Both the position numbers and the translations under genes were made by a program. This document shows positions 34,498 to 40,807 of a DNA stretch of 64,000 bases, piece after piece (the first letter of the stretch is position 1; each line of letters starts with the position of its first letter). Origin of the DNA: MGBC113645 sp036308445 (lineage in GTDB: Bacteria > Bacillota_I > Bacilli_A > Erysipelotrichales > Coprobacillaceae); assembly GCA_036308445.1 (NCBI GenBank), contig JAXJVS010000122.1:38457-102456 (forward strand), read 5' to 3'. The notes below the pieces were generated by a model that was given only the letters and a program-made list of their open reading frames with translations, did no database searches and was not told the origin of the DNA.

Positions 34498-34842
34498 ATC
34501 GAAATCGATGTCATCAACGACAATATCAATATGTGTAACAGTAACTCCTGTCAATTCTTTGATTGAATTAGAAATGTTTTCTTGAATGCTCTTAGTTAAT
34601 TGAGAAACCTTAACTCCATACTTAATTTTAACATGTATTTCAATATAAACATCGTTTTCTTTAATTGAGCAAGAAACAACTGTTTTAGTTCCAGATAAAG
34701 AAAAACCTTTAGAAGCATCCAATCGAACGTTTTCCATTTTCGAAACTGTTTCTTTAACAAGAATATCAAAAACGCGTACATTCATTGAAATTCGTCCATT
34801 AACTGTCCCTTGATTAAAAGTATAATATTCATTTTGTGCCAT
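34495..34842 (-). CDS. Asp23/Gls24 family protein (YqhY-like)
   Basis: A 115-residue Asp23/DUF322 protein. VNGRISMNVRVFDILVKETV at the start and GVKVSQLTKSIQENISNSI with GVTVTHIDIVVDDIDFD at the end are typical of the family. In Bacillus the gene at this place, yqhY, follows accBC and is linked to control of acetyl-CoA carboxylase activity. Here accB and accC are missing from the neighbourhood. The ATG at 34842 has GAGAGG 8 bp upstream and is preferred over an ATG at 34848. Confidence 0.88.
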   Translation of the reverse strand: MAQNEYYTFNQGTVNGRISMNVRVFDILVKETVSKMENVRLDASKGFSLSGTKTVVSCSIKENDVYIEIHVKIKYGVKVSQLTKSIQENISNSIKELTGVTVTHIDIVVDDIDFD

Positions 34843-34896
34843 CTTCATAACCTCTCTTCTATTTCTATTTTATAGAAAAACAATATAAATTACAAG

Positions 34897-35355
34897 TTAT
34901 TCATTAACAAATTTCACTTCTACTTGATACTCATCACCTAAACTTTGTAATACGGTTTTAATAACATTATTAGCATCACTATTTGTAGCATCCTTTTTTA
35001 TGATAGTAACCTGAACTAGTTTTCCATCAATTTCAACATAAACATCCTGATACCCAGCATTTTGTATTAAAGTCAAGATTTCTTTTTCTTTATCTTTTAA
35101 CTCTTTAGTTTCACTAATTGTTTCTAACGCTTTACTAATACTTTCTGAAGTACTTGATTCTTTAGCTATAATATCATTATTCTCCGCTATAATTTGATCT
35201 CTTTTTTGATCTAAAGCTGTTTGTAATTCTTCAATAGTATTTAAATCATTATTTGTACTTGTTTGAGTATCTTGTGATGGCAACATGATGTAATAAATAG
35301 ATAATACAAGTATTAAACTAAACAAAGATAAAAAAGTAATTGCCTGTTTGTTCAT
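34897..35355 (-). CDS. spoIIIAH: Stage III sporulation protein AH-like (SpoIIIAH)
   Basis: A 152-residue protein with one N-terminal membrane helix (about 5-24), a coiled-coil-prone linker rich in Glu, Lys and Ser, and a C-terminal YscJ/FliF-like ring-building domain (KEILTLIQNAGYQDVYVEIDG, then VQVTIIKKD). In Bacillus, SpoIIIAH in the mother cell joins SpoIIQ in the forespore to form the feeding channel. It lies between efp and asp23, exactly where the end of the spoIIIA operon is expected, but spoIIIAA to spoIIIAG are absent. A sigma-E-like promoter precedes it. Confidence 0.82.
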   Translation of the reverse strand: MNKQAITFLSLFSLILVLSIYYIMLPSQDTQTSTNNDLNTIEELQTALDQKRDQIIAENNDIIAKESSTSESISKALETISETKELKDKEKEILTLIQNAGYQDVYVEIDGKLVQVTIIKKDATNSDANNVIKTVLQSLGDEYQVEVKFVNE

Positions 35356-35378
35356 ATATCTCTCCTCTTTTCTTATAC

Positions 35379-35404
35379 AATATATGATTCAAACTTAAAA
35401 ATAT
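35379..35404 (-). promoter_or_regulatory. Sigma-E-like promoter of spoIIIAH
   Basis: On the minus strand ATATT (35400-35404) and CATATATT (35379-35386) are 13 bp apart. These resemble the mother-cell sigma-E elements ATATT and CATACAAT. The ribosome binding site AGAGGAGAG follows 15 bp later. Confidence 0.5.
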
Positions 35405-35430
35405 GAAAAAAAGAGCTTATTTAGCTCTTC
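35404..35430 (-). terminator. Terminator after efp
   Basis: On the minus strand AAGAGCT-AAATA-AGCTCTT is a 7-bp stem followed by TTTTT. It overlaps the efp stop and isolates efp from spoIIIAH. Confidence 0.75.
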
Positions 35431-35980
35431 CTTTGTATTCACCATCTACAGTACTAATTTCAACAAATTCTCCACTTTCAATAAATAATGGCACACGAAT
35501 TTGGAATCCAGTTTCTAAAACAGCATTCTTAGTTGCTCCAGTTGCAGTATCACCTTTTACTGCTGGTTCAGCTTCAGTAATCTGTAAAGTCACTTTTGCT
35601 GGTAAAGTAACACCTAATATTTCACCATCATAACTTGTAACGTCAACTTCATCTGAAGGTTTTAAGAAATTCATTTCCCATTTTAAACGAGAAGAAGGAA
35701 TTTCAATCTGTTCATATGTTTCGTTATCCATGAAAACCAAGTTACTTCCATCATCATATAAGTACTGCTTTTTTGATTTATCAATCATAACAATTTCTAC
35801 TTTTTCAGTAGGATTATATGTTGTATCTGTAACAGCGCCTGTTCTCATATTACTTCTTTTTACTTTGTATTGTCCAGATAAACGTGCTTGTTTATTTTGT
35901 TCATTTGAAATACATAAAAATAAATCATTTCCTTCAGCATAAGCATTACCTGGTTTTAATTGTTTAATAGGTACAGCCAT
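35417..35980 (-). CDS. efp: Elongation factor P with non-canonical tip loop
   Basis: Translation factor that relieves ribosome stalling at polyprolines (187 aa, three beta-barrel domains). MRTGAVTDTTYNPTEKVE, QYLYDDGSNLVFMDNETYEQ and VKGDTATGATKNAVLETG are the domain signatures. The domain I loop, usually PGKGxA with a modified lysine, here reads QARLSGQ, so an arginine takes the tip position. Similar loops lacking PGKG occur in Mollicutes. It has its own extended -10 promoter and terminator. No modification enzyme gene is adjacent. Confidence 0.93.
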   Translation of the reverse strand: MAVPIKQLKPGNAYAEGNDLFLCISNEQNKQARLSGQYKVKRSNMRTGAVTDTTYNPTEKVEIVMIDKSKKQYLYDDGSNLVFMDNETYEQIEIPSSRLKWEMNFLKPSDEVDVTSYDGEILGVTLPAKVTLQITEAEPAVKGDTATGATKNAVLETGFQIRVPLFIESGEFVEISTVDGEYKGRAK

Positions 35981-36012
35981 ATTTAATCTCTCCTTTGTTA
36001 TATTTCTTAAGC

Positions 36013-36041
36013 ATTATAACATAATTTATTTTACTATGCAA
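36013..36041 (-). promoter_or_regulatory. Promoter of efp
   Basis: On the minus strand TTGCAT (36036-36041) and TATAAT (36013-36018) are 17 bp apart, and the -10 is extended (TG-T-TATAAT). The efp start lies about 30 bp downstream. Confidence 0.55.
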
Positions 36042-36055
36042 TGCTCCAATTTGCT

Positions 36056-36193
36056 TCACAATAAAAATGCTAAAACAAATGATAAAATCAAACAAAAGAT
36101 GGAAATATAGCGGAATTTTAAACGATGACTTCGATCATACAACATAGCCAAAATAAAAGATATACTAAATAAAACAATAATCAAACCTACCAT
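36056..36193 (-). CDS. 45-residue membrane protein at the end of the comG operon
   Basis: A short gene 11 bp after the comGG stop with a strong GGAGGAG ribosome binding site. The protein begins MVGLIIVLFSISFILAM, has a basic middle (YDRSHRLKFRY) and ends in a second hydrophobic helix (FCLILSFVLAFLL). It would form a two-helix hairpin in the membrane. I know no named family for it. The spacing implies co-transcription with the pseudopilus genes, so a role in assembly is possible but is inference. Confidence 0.6.
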   Translation of the reverse strand: MVGLIIVLFSISFILAMLYDRSHRLKFRYISIFCLILSFVLAFLL

Positions 36194-36204
36194 TTCTTCT
36201 CCTC

Positions 36205-36573
36205 CTATTTGTATTCAAACCCTTTTATCTGATATGTATCAATATCTATTTCAACTATAAATTTATAATCAAAATAAGGATGTTCAGAACCTGCTGTAAT
36301 TGTGTAAGTGTTATTTGCTTCGACATCATAATAAAATTCATAATTTTCAAACATAATACTATCACTGAGCAATAAATCTTCTTTGATTTCCTTTTTAAAA
36401 TAACTACATAATAAAATTTCGTAATTTTTTTGTTTTTCCATTATCAATAAATTGTTATATAATTTGTATTTGCTTGATAAATTTGTAACATATAAACTCA
36501 AAAAGAAGGTTAGAATCAAAAAAAGAACTAGAACTATCTGTAATATACTTCCTTTATTATTATAATATTTCAA
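36205..36573 (-). CDS. comGG: ComGG-like minor pseudopilin
   Basis: A 122-residue protein in the comGG position at the end of the pilus operon. It has one N-terminal membrane helix (GSILQIVLVLFLILTFFLSL) and a small soluble domain. The usual prepilin cleavage motif is only partly present (NNKGSILQIV, without the +5 Glu), as is common for ComGG. A TTG at 36573 is taken as start because AGGTGA lies 5 bp upstream. The GTG at 36582 is inside that ribosome binding site. Sequence similarity is too weak to assign without the operon context. Confidence 0.65.
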   Translation of the reverse strand: MKYYNNKGSILQIVLVLFLILTFFLSLYVTNLSSKYKLYNNLLIMEKQKNYEILLCSYFKKEIKEDLLLSDSIMFENYEFYYDVEANNTYTITAGSEHPYFDYKFIVEIDIDTYQIKGFEYK

Positions 36574-36979
36574 AATCTTCACCTATTAGAAATCTATATT
36601 TAGAATCATTTCTTTCAACAATCATATAAATAAAACTATTTTCCTTTTCAAAAGCTAATTCTTCTACATCAAAAGCAAATATTTCAAAACCAGGTGTTTT
36701 TACAATTCGCTGATTATCCAAATAAATTTTTGTATCTTCTAAATTTTCGTTTTTATAATCTAATTCGTCTGATACTTCTATTTCAGTACAAGTTAATAAC
36801 TCTTGAGATATTTGTTTAGCTGCTATGTACAAGTCCGTTTCTAAACTTATATCTTGTTGACTATATTGAAAGACTTTATAGATTGATCGTATATTCATTA
36901 CAATTAAACATAATACAAAAAAAGAAAACAACACCTCTACTAATGTAAAACCATCTTTATGACGTCTTCTAATGAACAT
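36560..36979 (-). CDS. comGF: ComGF-like minor pseudopilin
   Basis: A 139-residue prepilin-like protein. The cleavage motif is KDGFTLVEVLFSFFVL (glycine 10, glutamate at +5), followed by one membrane helix and a beta-rich domain (ENLEDTKIYLDNQRIV, NSFIYMIVERNDSKYRFLIG). Position and length fit ComGF of competence pili. It overlaps the preceding comGE by 40 bp and the next gene by about 14 bp, so the operon relies on translational coupling. A clear ribosome binding site is lacking. Confidence 0.72.
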   Translation of the reverse strand: MFIRRRHKDGFTLVEVLFSFFVLCLIVMNIRSIYKVFQYSQQDISLETDLYIAAKQISQELLTCTEIEVSDELDYKNENLEDTKIYLDNQRIVKTPGFEIFAFDVEELAFEKENSFIYMIVERNDSKYRFLIGEDFEIL

Positions 36980-37152
36980 TCTTGTAATACAATAACCTCC
37001 TTATCTTCAATTTTTTGAATACTAGTAGAAATTTTTTCCGTATTAAGTATCATCTGATTATATAAAGACAATAATAATACAATAATATTTACATATACAA
37101 TAAAAGCAAATAAAGTTTCTACTAGCGTCATGCCTTTATCCTCTAACTTCAA
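36940..37152 (-). CDS. comGE: ComGE-like minor pseudopilin
   Basis: A 70-residue prepilin-like protein with the processing site EDKGMTLVETLFAFIVYV, a single hydrophobic helix and a short soluble tail. It is shorter than many ComGE proteins but sits in the right place. A TTG at 37152 is chosen because AGGA is about 10 bp upstream, while a GTG at 37161 directly touches that site. It overlaps comGD by 17 bp and comGF by 40 bp. Confidence 0.65.
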   Translation of the reverse strand: MKLEDKGMTLVETLFAFIVYVNIIVLLLSLYNQMILNTEKISTSIQKIEDKEVIVLQECSLEDVIKMVLH

Positions 37153-37534
37153 AACAACCACTTCCTACTTGAAAAACAAAATCAATTTTTTCACCATTAA
37201 TCCAATATGAAATTGTTTTAGCCTTATAGATATTACCATTTTCATTAAAAGAGAATTCATAGGATGAACAATATACAACACCATCCATTTCTAAAGTGGA
37301 TTGATTTGATCTAGAACGATATTCCAAACAACTATCATATAAGCGTATTTCTGTTTTTTCTTTTGTAACGATAGCATTCATTTTCGCTTCATAAATGAAA
37401 TCAGAAATCTGATCAATATACTTTTTTGTATCAATATCTGGTATATGATATTTCAAAGAAAACGCAGAAGTCATCATGATAATACTCAAAACCAATAACA
37501 TTTCAATCAATGTAAAACCTTTACTATTTAACAT
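37136..37534 (-). CDS. comGD: ComGD-like minor pseudopilin
   Basis: A 132-residue prepilin. MLNSKGFTLIEMLLVLSIIMM contains the type IV prepilin peptidase site (G/F, glutamate at +5) and membrane helix. The soluble domain has a GspH/ComGD look (YIDQISDFIYEAKMNAIV, then CLEYRSR). The ATG at 37534 overlaps the comGC stop, which fits coupling. An in-frame ATG at 37570 would add 12 basic residues before the leader and is less likely. The protein is probably a tip component of the pseudopilus. Confidence 0.75.
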   Translation of the reverse strand: MLNSKGFTLIEMLLVLSIIMMTSAFSLKYHIPDIDTKKYIDQISDFIYEAKMNAIVTKEKTEIRLYDSCLEYRSRSNQSTLEMDGVVYCSSYEFSFNENGNIYKAKTISYWINGEKIDFVFQVGSGCFEVRG

Positions 37535-37826
37535 AGGCCTGTCCATTTTTGATTTGAATCTTTTTGCCATTCGGACAAACTGCTTGCTTTTCTGTCAAAT
37601 AAGGTGAACCTCCACTTGTTAATTGGGACATTTTTGTAGGTAATTTGCCATTCTCAATTTCATACAAAATAATTTGTGAATTAACAACTTCAATTTGAGC
37701 ATCACAGCTTTTCTCTTTTACAATCGCATTTTTACTTGTAACATTTGGTATAACTAACAAAAGAATAATTAGAATTACAGAAATACAAAATACCATTTCA
37801 ACTAAAGTAAAACCCTTTTTATTCAT
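37524..37826 (-). CDS. comGC: Major pseudopilin ComGC
   Basis: Main subunit of the competence pseudopilus (100 aa). MNKKGFTLVEMVFCISVILI carries the prepilin peptidase site after glycine 5 and the glutamate at +5. The soluble part KSCDAQIEVVNSQIILYEIENGKLP and the C-terminal CPNGKKIQIKNGQAYV match ComGC, with two cysteines (about 57 and 86) that could form a disulfide. It follows comGB at 12 bp with a strong AAGGAGGG site, as expected for the most abundant product. Confidence 0.88.
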   Translation of the reverse strand: MNKKGFTLVEMVFCISVILIILLLVIPNVTSKNAIVKEKSCDAQIEVVNSQIILYEIENGKLPTKMSQLTSGGSPYLTEKQAVCPNGKKIQIKNGQAYVK

Positions 37827-37838
37827 ATCATACCCTCC

Positions 37839-38834
37839 TTAAATTTCACCAATAACATTCATCATGGGAATAATTATCGAAACATAAATAACAATAACAA
37901 ACAACGCGACAAACACATAAATAAACGAAGTAAATACCTTCATAAATTTCTTTATTGTAAGTTCCATTTGGACAAATGTAATATCAATATAGTTTTGTAA
38001 GCCTAATTGATTATGATGTTGTAGAATCATTCGAAAGAAAACAAGTAAAAGTTCATCAAAATATATGAAATCATTTAAAATATCCTCAATGAGCTCACCC
38101 TTAAACATTCTTTCCTGAATCTCATATAAAATAATTTTAATATCAGTATCAATCAATTGTTTGTTTAACATATCAATAATAGTAATTGTGTCTAAATGTT
38201 CTTTAAGTAATTCATTATAATAAATCGAAAATTTCAATGAGAAATATTTCTTTAAAAGATTATTAACAATAGGTAAATCCAAATAAAACTCTATAATCTT
38301 GAATCTTTTATTTCTTAAACCATTGATAAGATGTGTCATTAAAATAATTAAAAGTATAATTAAAATAATAAATAAAACTGGAATAATTTGAAATAAGTAT
38401 ATAATAATCTTTAGAATAAAACTCAAGGAAATCCCAAAGGAAAAAAATAAATTATTTACCTCGGGCATCAATATAAAAACCACAAAAATTGAAAAGAAAA
38501 ATAAAAACAATAATAACATACAAGGATAAGAAAGTTCTTTTTGGATTTTCTTAACATAACTATTTTGCATTTTACAAATATTCAAGCTATTTTCTATCGC
38601 TTGTGATAAATTGTTTTTCTTTTGAAAAAAATGAAAATACTCTTTAAAAACGGGAGGTAAATGACTTTTTTGAATTGCATCTTCTACAGAATACCCTTCT
38701 AATAAAAGATCTTGAATATTAATAATTTCTTTATGTGGTTCAATAGAGTAACAAATTTCCAAAACTTGTTGAATACTATATCCGTTTCGTAAAAGCAAAT
38801 AAAAATTCTCTAGAAAAAAATAATCATGATTCAT
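37839..38834 (-). CDS. comGB: Type II secretion/competence membrane protein ComGB
   Basis: Polytopic membrane platform of the pseudopilus machine (331 aa), GspF/PilC family. Two GspF domains are seen, with membrane helices near residues 100-125, 145-180 and 300-325. Key stretches are LLLRNGYSIQQVLEICYS and EGYSVEDAIQKSHLPPVFKE in the first repeat. The ATG at 38834 (MNHDYFFLENF) has GAGGTGG about 7 bp upstream and overlaps the comGA stop. A longer in-frame start at 38879 lies inside comGA without a good ribosome binding site. Confidence 0.88.
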   Translation of the reverse strand: MNHDYFFLENFYLLLRNGYSIQQVLEICYSIEPHKEIINIQDLLLEGYSVEDAIQKSHLPPVFKEYFHFFQKKNNLSQAIENSLNICKMQNSYVKKIQKELSYPCMLLLFLFFFSIFVVFILMPEVNNLFFSFGISLSFILKIIIYLFQIIPVLFIILIILLIILMTHLINGLRNKRFKIIEFYLDLPIVNNLLKKYFSLKFSIYYNELLKEHLDTITIIDMLNKQLIDTDIKIILYEIQERMFKGELIEDILNDFIYFDELLLVFFRMILQHHNQLGLQNYIDITFVQMELTIKKFMKVFTSFIYVFVALFVIVIYVSIIIPMMNVIGEI

Positions 38835-39813
38835 TAAATTCCACCTCGAATAAATCTTTATCCAAATGTTTTTCTTCAATTAATTTTTGAGCATTCATTA
38901 AAAAATTATAATAAGAATACTTTTTATGATGTAAAACATTCTGTATTTGATCACGTTTCAATAATTCTCCTAAAACAATAACCTGTTCATTCTTCCTATC
39001 ATACTTAAGCCTTTGAGATAAAATTCCAATTAAAACATCTTCTAAATCAGTACTAGAAACAGAAAGATTCAAAAGTCTTTTTAAAGTTAAAATTGCATTA
39101 CTAGCGTGTAAAGTAGTCAAGACAAGATGTCCAGTTAAAGCACAAGTTAAACATAATTTTGCAGTTACTTCATCTCTTATTTCGCCAATCATAATAATAT
39201 CAGGATCATGTCTTAATATTTGTCTTAAAGTATCATGGTAGTTTATTCCTGCTTTTTCATTCAACTCTATTTGTATACAGCCATCTTTATGCATTTCAAT
39301 AGGATCTTCAATTGTAATAATATTTAACCCTCCCTCCTTAATATATAAATCCAGTAAAGTATAAAGGGTAGTAGATTTCCCGGAGCCAGTAGCACCACTA
39401 ACAACAAATAAACCATTCCTTTTTTTTACTAACTGATACAAAAAATCTTTTATTTCTTTGATTGGTGTAATTTGTTCTATAGTTAATACAGAATGATTAT
39501 TTAAAATTCTTATAACAATACTTTCAAAATCCATAGATGGCAGATAAGAAACTCTCAAGTCATAATCATTATTGTTCACATTATAAACAAATTGGCCTGT
39601 CTGAGGTAATAAACGATAATTCAAATTAATATAAGATTTATATTTGATAAAATTCATAAGTTTACTACCCATTTCCTTTGATAAAGTATCATAATGTGTC
39701 AAATAACCGTATTTCCTCATTGCAATAGTTAATTTGTCTTTCAAATAAAAGTGAATATCAGTAACATTTTGGCTAATAGCACGATAAAGAATCTTTTCAA
39801 AAAGTTCATCCAT
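38824..39813 (-). CDS. comGA: Competence ATPase ComGA (GspE/PilB family)
   Basis: Cytoplasmic ATPase that drives pseudopilus extension for DNA uptake (329 aa). Walker A is VVSGATGSGKSTTLYTLLD, the Asp box is ITIEDPIEMHKDGCIQIE, Walker B is DPDIIMIGEIRDEVTAKL and the His box TGHLVLTTLHASNA follows. The usual zinc-binding cysteines of PilB are missing, as in ComGA. The ATG at 39813 is preceded by AGGAGG. The complete comGA-GG order implies a functional DNA-uptake pilus, although comC (prepilin peptidase), comEA and comEC are not in this window. Confidence 0.92.
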   Translation of the reverse strand: MDELFEKILYRAISQNVTDIHFYLKDKLTIAMRKYGYLTHYDTLSKEMGSKLMNFIKYKSYINLNYRLLPQTGQFVYNVNNNDYDLRVSYLPSMDFESIVIRILNNHSVLTIEQITPIKEIKDFLYQLVKKRNGLFVVSGATGSGKSTTLYTLLDLYIKEGGLNIITIEDPIEMHKDGCIQIELNEKAGINYHDTLRQILRHDPDIIMIGEIRDEVTAKLCLTCALTGHLVLTTLHASNAILTLKRLLNLSVSSTDLEDVLIGILSQRLKYDRKNEQVIVLGELLKRDQIQNVLHHKKYSYYNFLMNAQKLIEEKHLDKDLFEVEFNES

Positions 39814-39881
39814 AAAAAAACCTCCTATTATAATATTCTCCTTTTTTGGGCATTTTTCTTTTTTTATTTTCATTTTTAAAT

Positions 39882-39925
39882 AAAAAAACCATTATATATA
39901 TCTTTTTGGATATATATAATGGTTT
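39882..39925 (-). terminator. Long-stem terminator after the MBL-fold gene
   Basis: On the minus strand AAACCATTATATATATC pairs over 17 bp with GATATATATAATGGTTT (6-nt loop), followed by seven T. It lies just before the comG operon. Confidence 0.8.
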
Positions 39926-39933
39926 AACATCAT

Positions 39934-40548
39934 TTATGAATTCAAATAAGGATTATTCATTTGTTCTTCCTTTAAAGTAGTCTGTTCTCCATGTCCAGGA
40001 TAAATAATAGCATCATACACTAATGATTTAATATATTCTAACGAATTCTTTGTATCAAAGTGAGAAGAACTAGGAAAATCATATCTACCAATTGATCCTT
40101 TAAACAAAACATCACCCGAAAAAATAATATTTTCATCAACAACTCTAATCATTGAACTCCCTTGACAATGTCCTGGCAAAAACAACCATTCTAAATGATA
40201 ACCATTCAGTTCAAAAAAATCTTTAGCTTTTATTACAGGTGCCTGTAATATAACAGATCCTTGAAAATATGAAGATAAATTTAATTGAGGATTCCTCATC
40301 ATTTCAATCGTTTCTTCATGAGCTATAATCGGGCACTTATAAATATTATACAAGTAATCAACAGCTCCTATATGATCAATATGCCCATGAGTAATCAATA
40401 TAGCAGTTAATTCAATCTCATTCTCAATAAGATATTTATTAATCTTTTTTCCATTATCTCCTGGATCAACAATGAAACCTTTTTTATCATCATTAATCAT
40501 TAAATAACAATTCGTTTGAAATGAACTTACAATAAACTTTTTAATCAT
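39934..40548 (-). CDS. MBL-fold metallo-hydrolase (glyoxalase II-like)
   Basis: A 204-residue metallo-beta-lactamase fold hydrolase. The metal-binding motif is ITHGHIDHIGAVDYLY near residue 54, with LPGHCQGSS near 124, FSGDVLF near 143 and YPGHGEQT near 188 supplying the remaining ligands. It resembles YqgX/GloB-like hydroxyacylglutathione or bacillithiol-thioester hydrolases. In Bacillus yqgX also lies near comGA. The exact substrate is not determined. Confidence 0.87.
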   Translation of the reverse strand: MIKKFIVSSFQTNCYLMINDDKKGFIVDPGDNGKKINKYLIENEIELTAILITHGHIDHIGAVDYLYNIYKCPIIAHEETIEMMRNPQLNLSSYFQGSVILQAPVIKAKDFFELNGYHLEWLFLPGHCQGSSMIRVVDENIIFSGDVLFKGSIGRYDFPSSSHFDTKNSLEYIKSLVYDAIIYPGHGEQTTLKEEQMNNPYLNS

Positions 40549-40566
40549 AATTTATCCTTTCTAAAG

Positions 40567-40586
40567 AAAAAAAGCCATAAGGCTTA
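40567..40586 (-). terminator. Terminator after rpmG
   Basis: On the minus strand AAGCC-TTAT-GGCTT is a short 5-bp stem followed by seven T. It overlaps the rpmG stop codon. Confidence 0.6.
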
Positions 40587-40733
40587 TTTTTTTTCTTTAT
40601 GAGTAGTTTTTTTATTACATCTTGAACAGTATTTTTTGAATTCAACTCTTTCTGGATGATTTCTTTTATTTTTAGTATTAATGTAGTTTTCTTCTCCACA
40701 TTCTGTACATTTTAAAATGATATTTTCTCTCAT
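40584..40733 (-). CDS. rpmG: 50S ribosomal protein L33 (zinc-binding form)
   Basis: A 49-residue ribosomal protein. It begins MRENIILKCTECGEENYI, and the second half has KNKRNHPERVEFKKYCSRC. The two pairs CxxC (CTEC and CSRC) make this the zinc-ribbon, C+ form, so it is expected in zinc-replete ribosomes. AGGAGG precedes the ATG and a short hairpin terminator overlaps the stop. The gene is between the PBP gene and the MBL-fold hydrolase, as in several Firmicutes where rpmG follows a pbp gene. Confidence 0.93.
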   Translation of the reverse strand: MRENIILKCTECGEENYINTKNKRNHPERVEFKKYCSRCNKKTTHKEKK

Positions 40734-40807
40734 ATTTACACCTCCTAATGGCTTTGCCTAAATATAATATCATAAGACGCTAGAAATTGCTAGTCTTTTT
40801 AACAAAT

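Noticed and set aside
40745..40802. Hairpin AAGACGCTAG...CTAGTCTT as a terminator of the PBP gene
   Set aside because: It has a bulge and its T-run is on the + strand, where no gene ends; on the minus strand there is no T-run.
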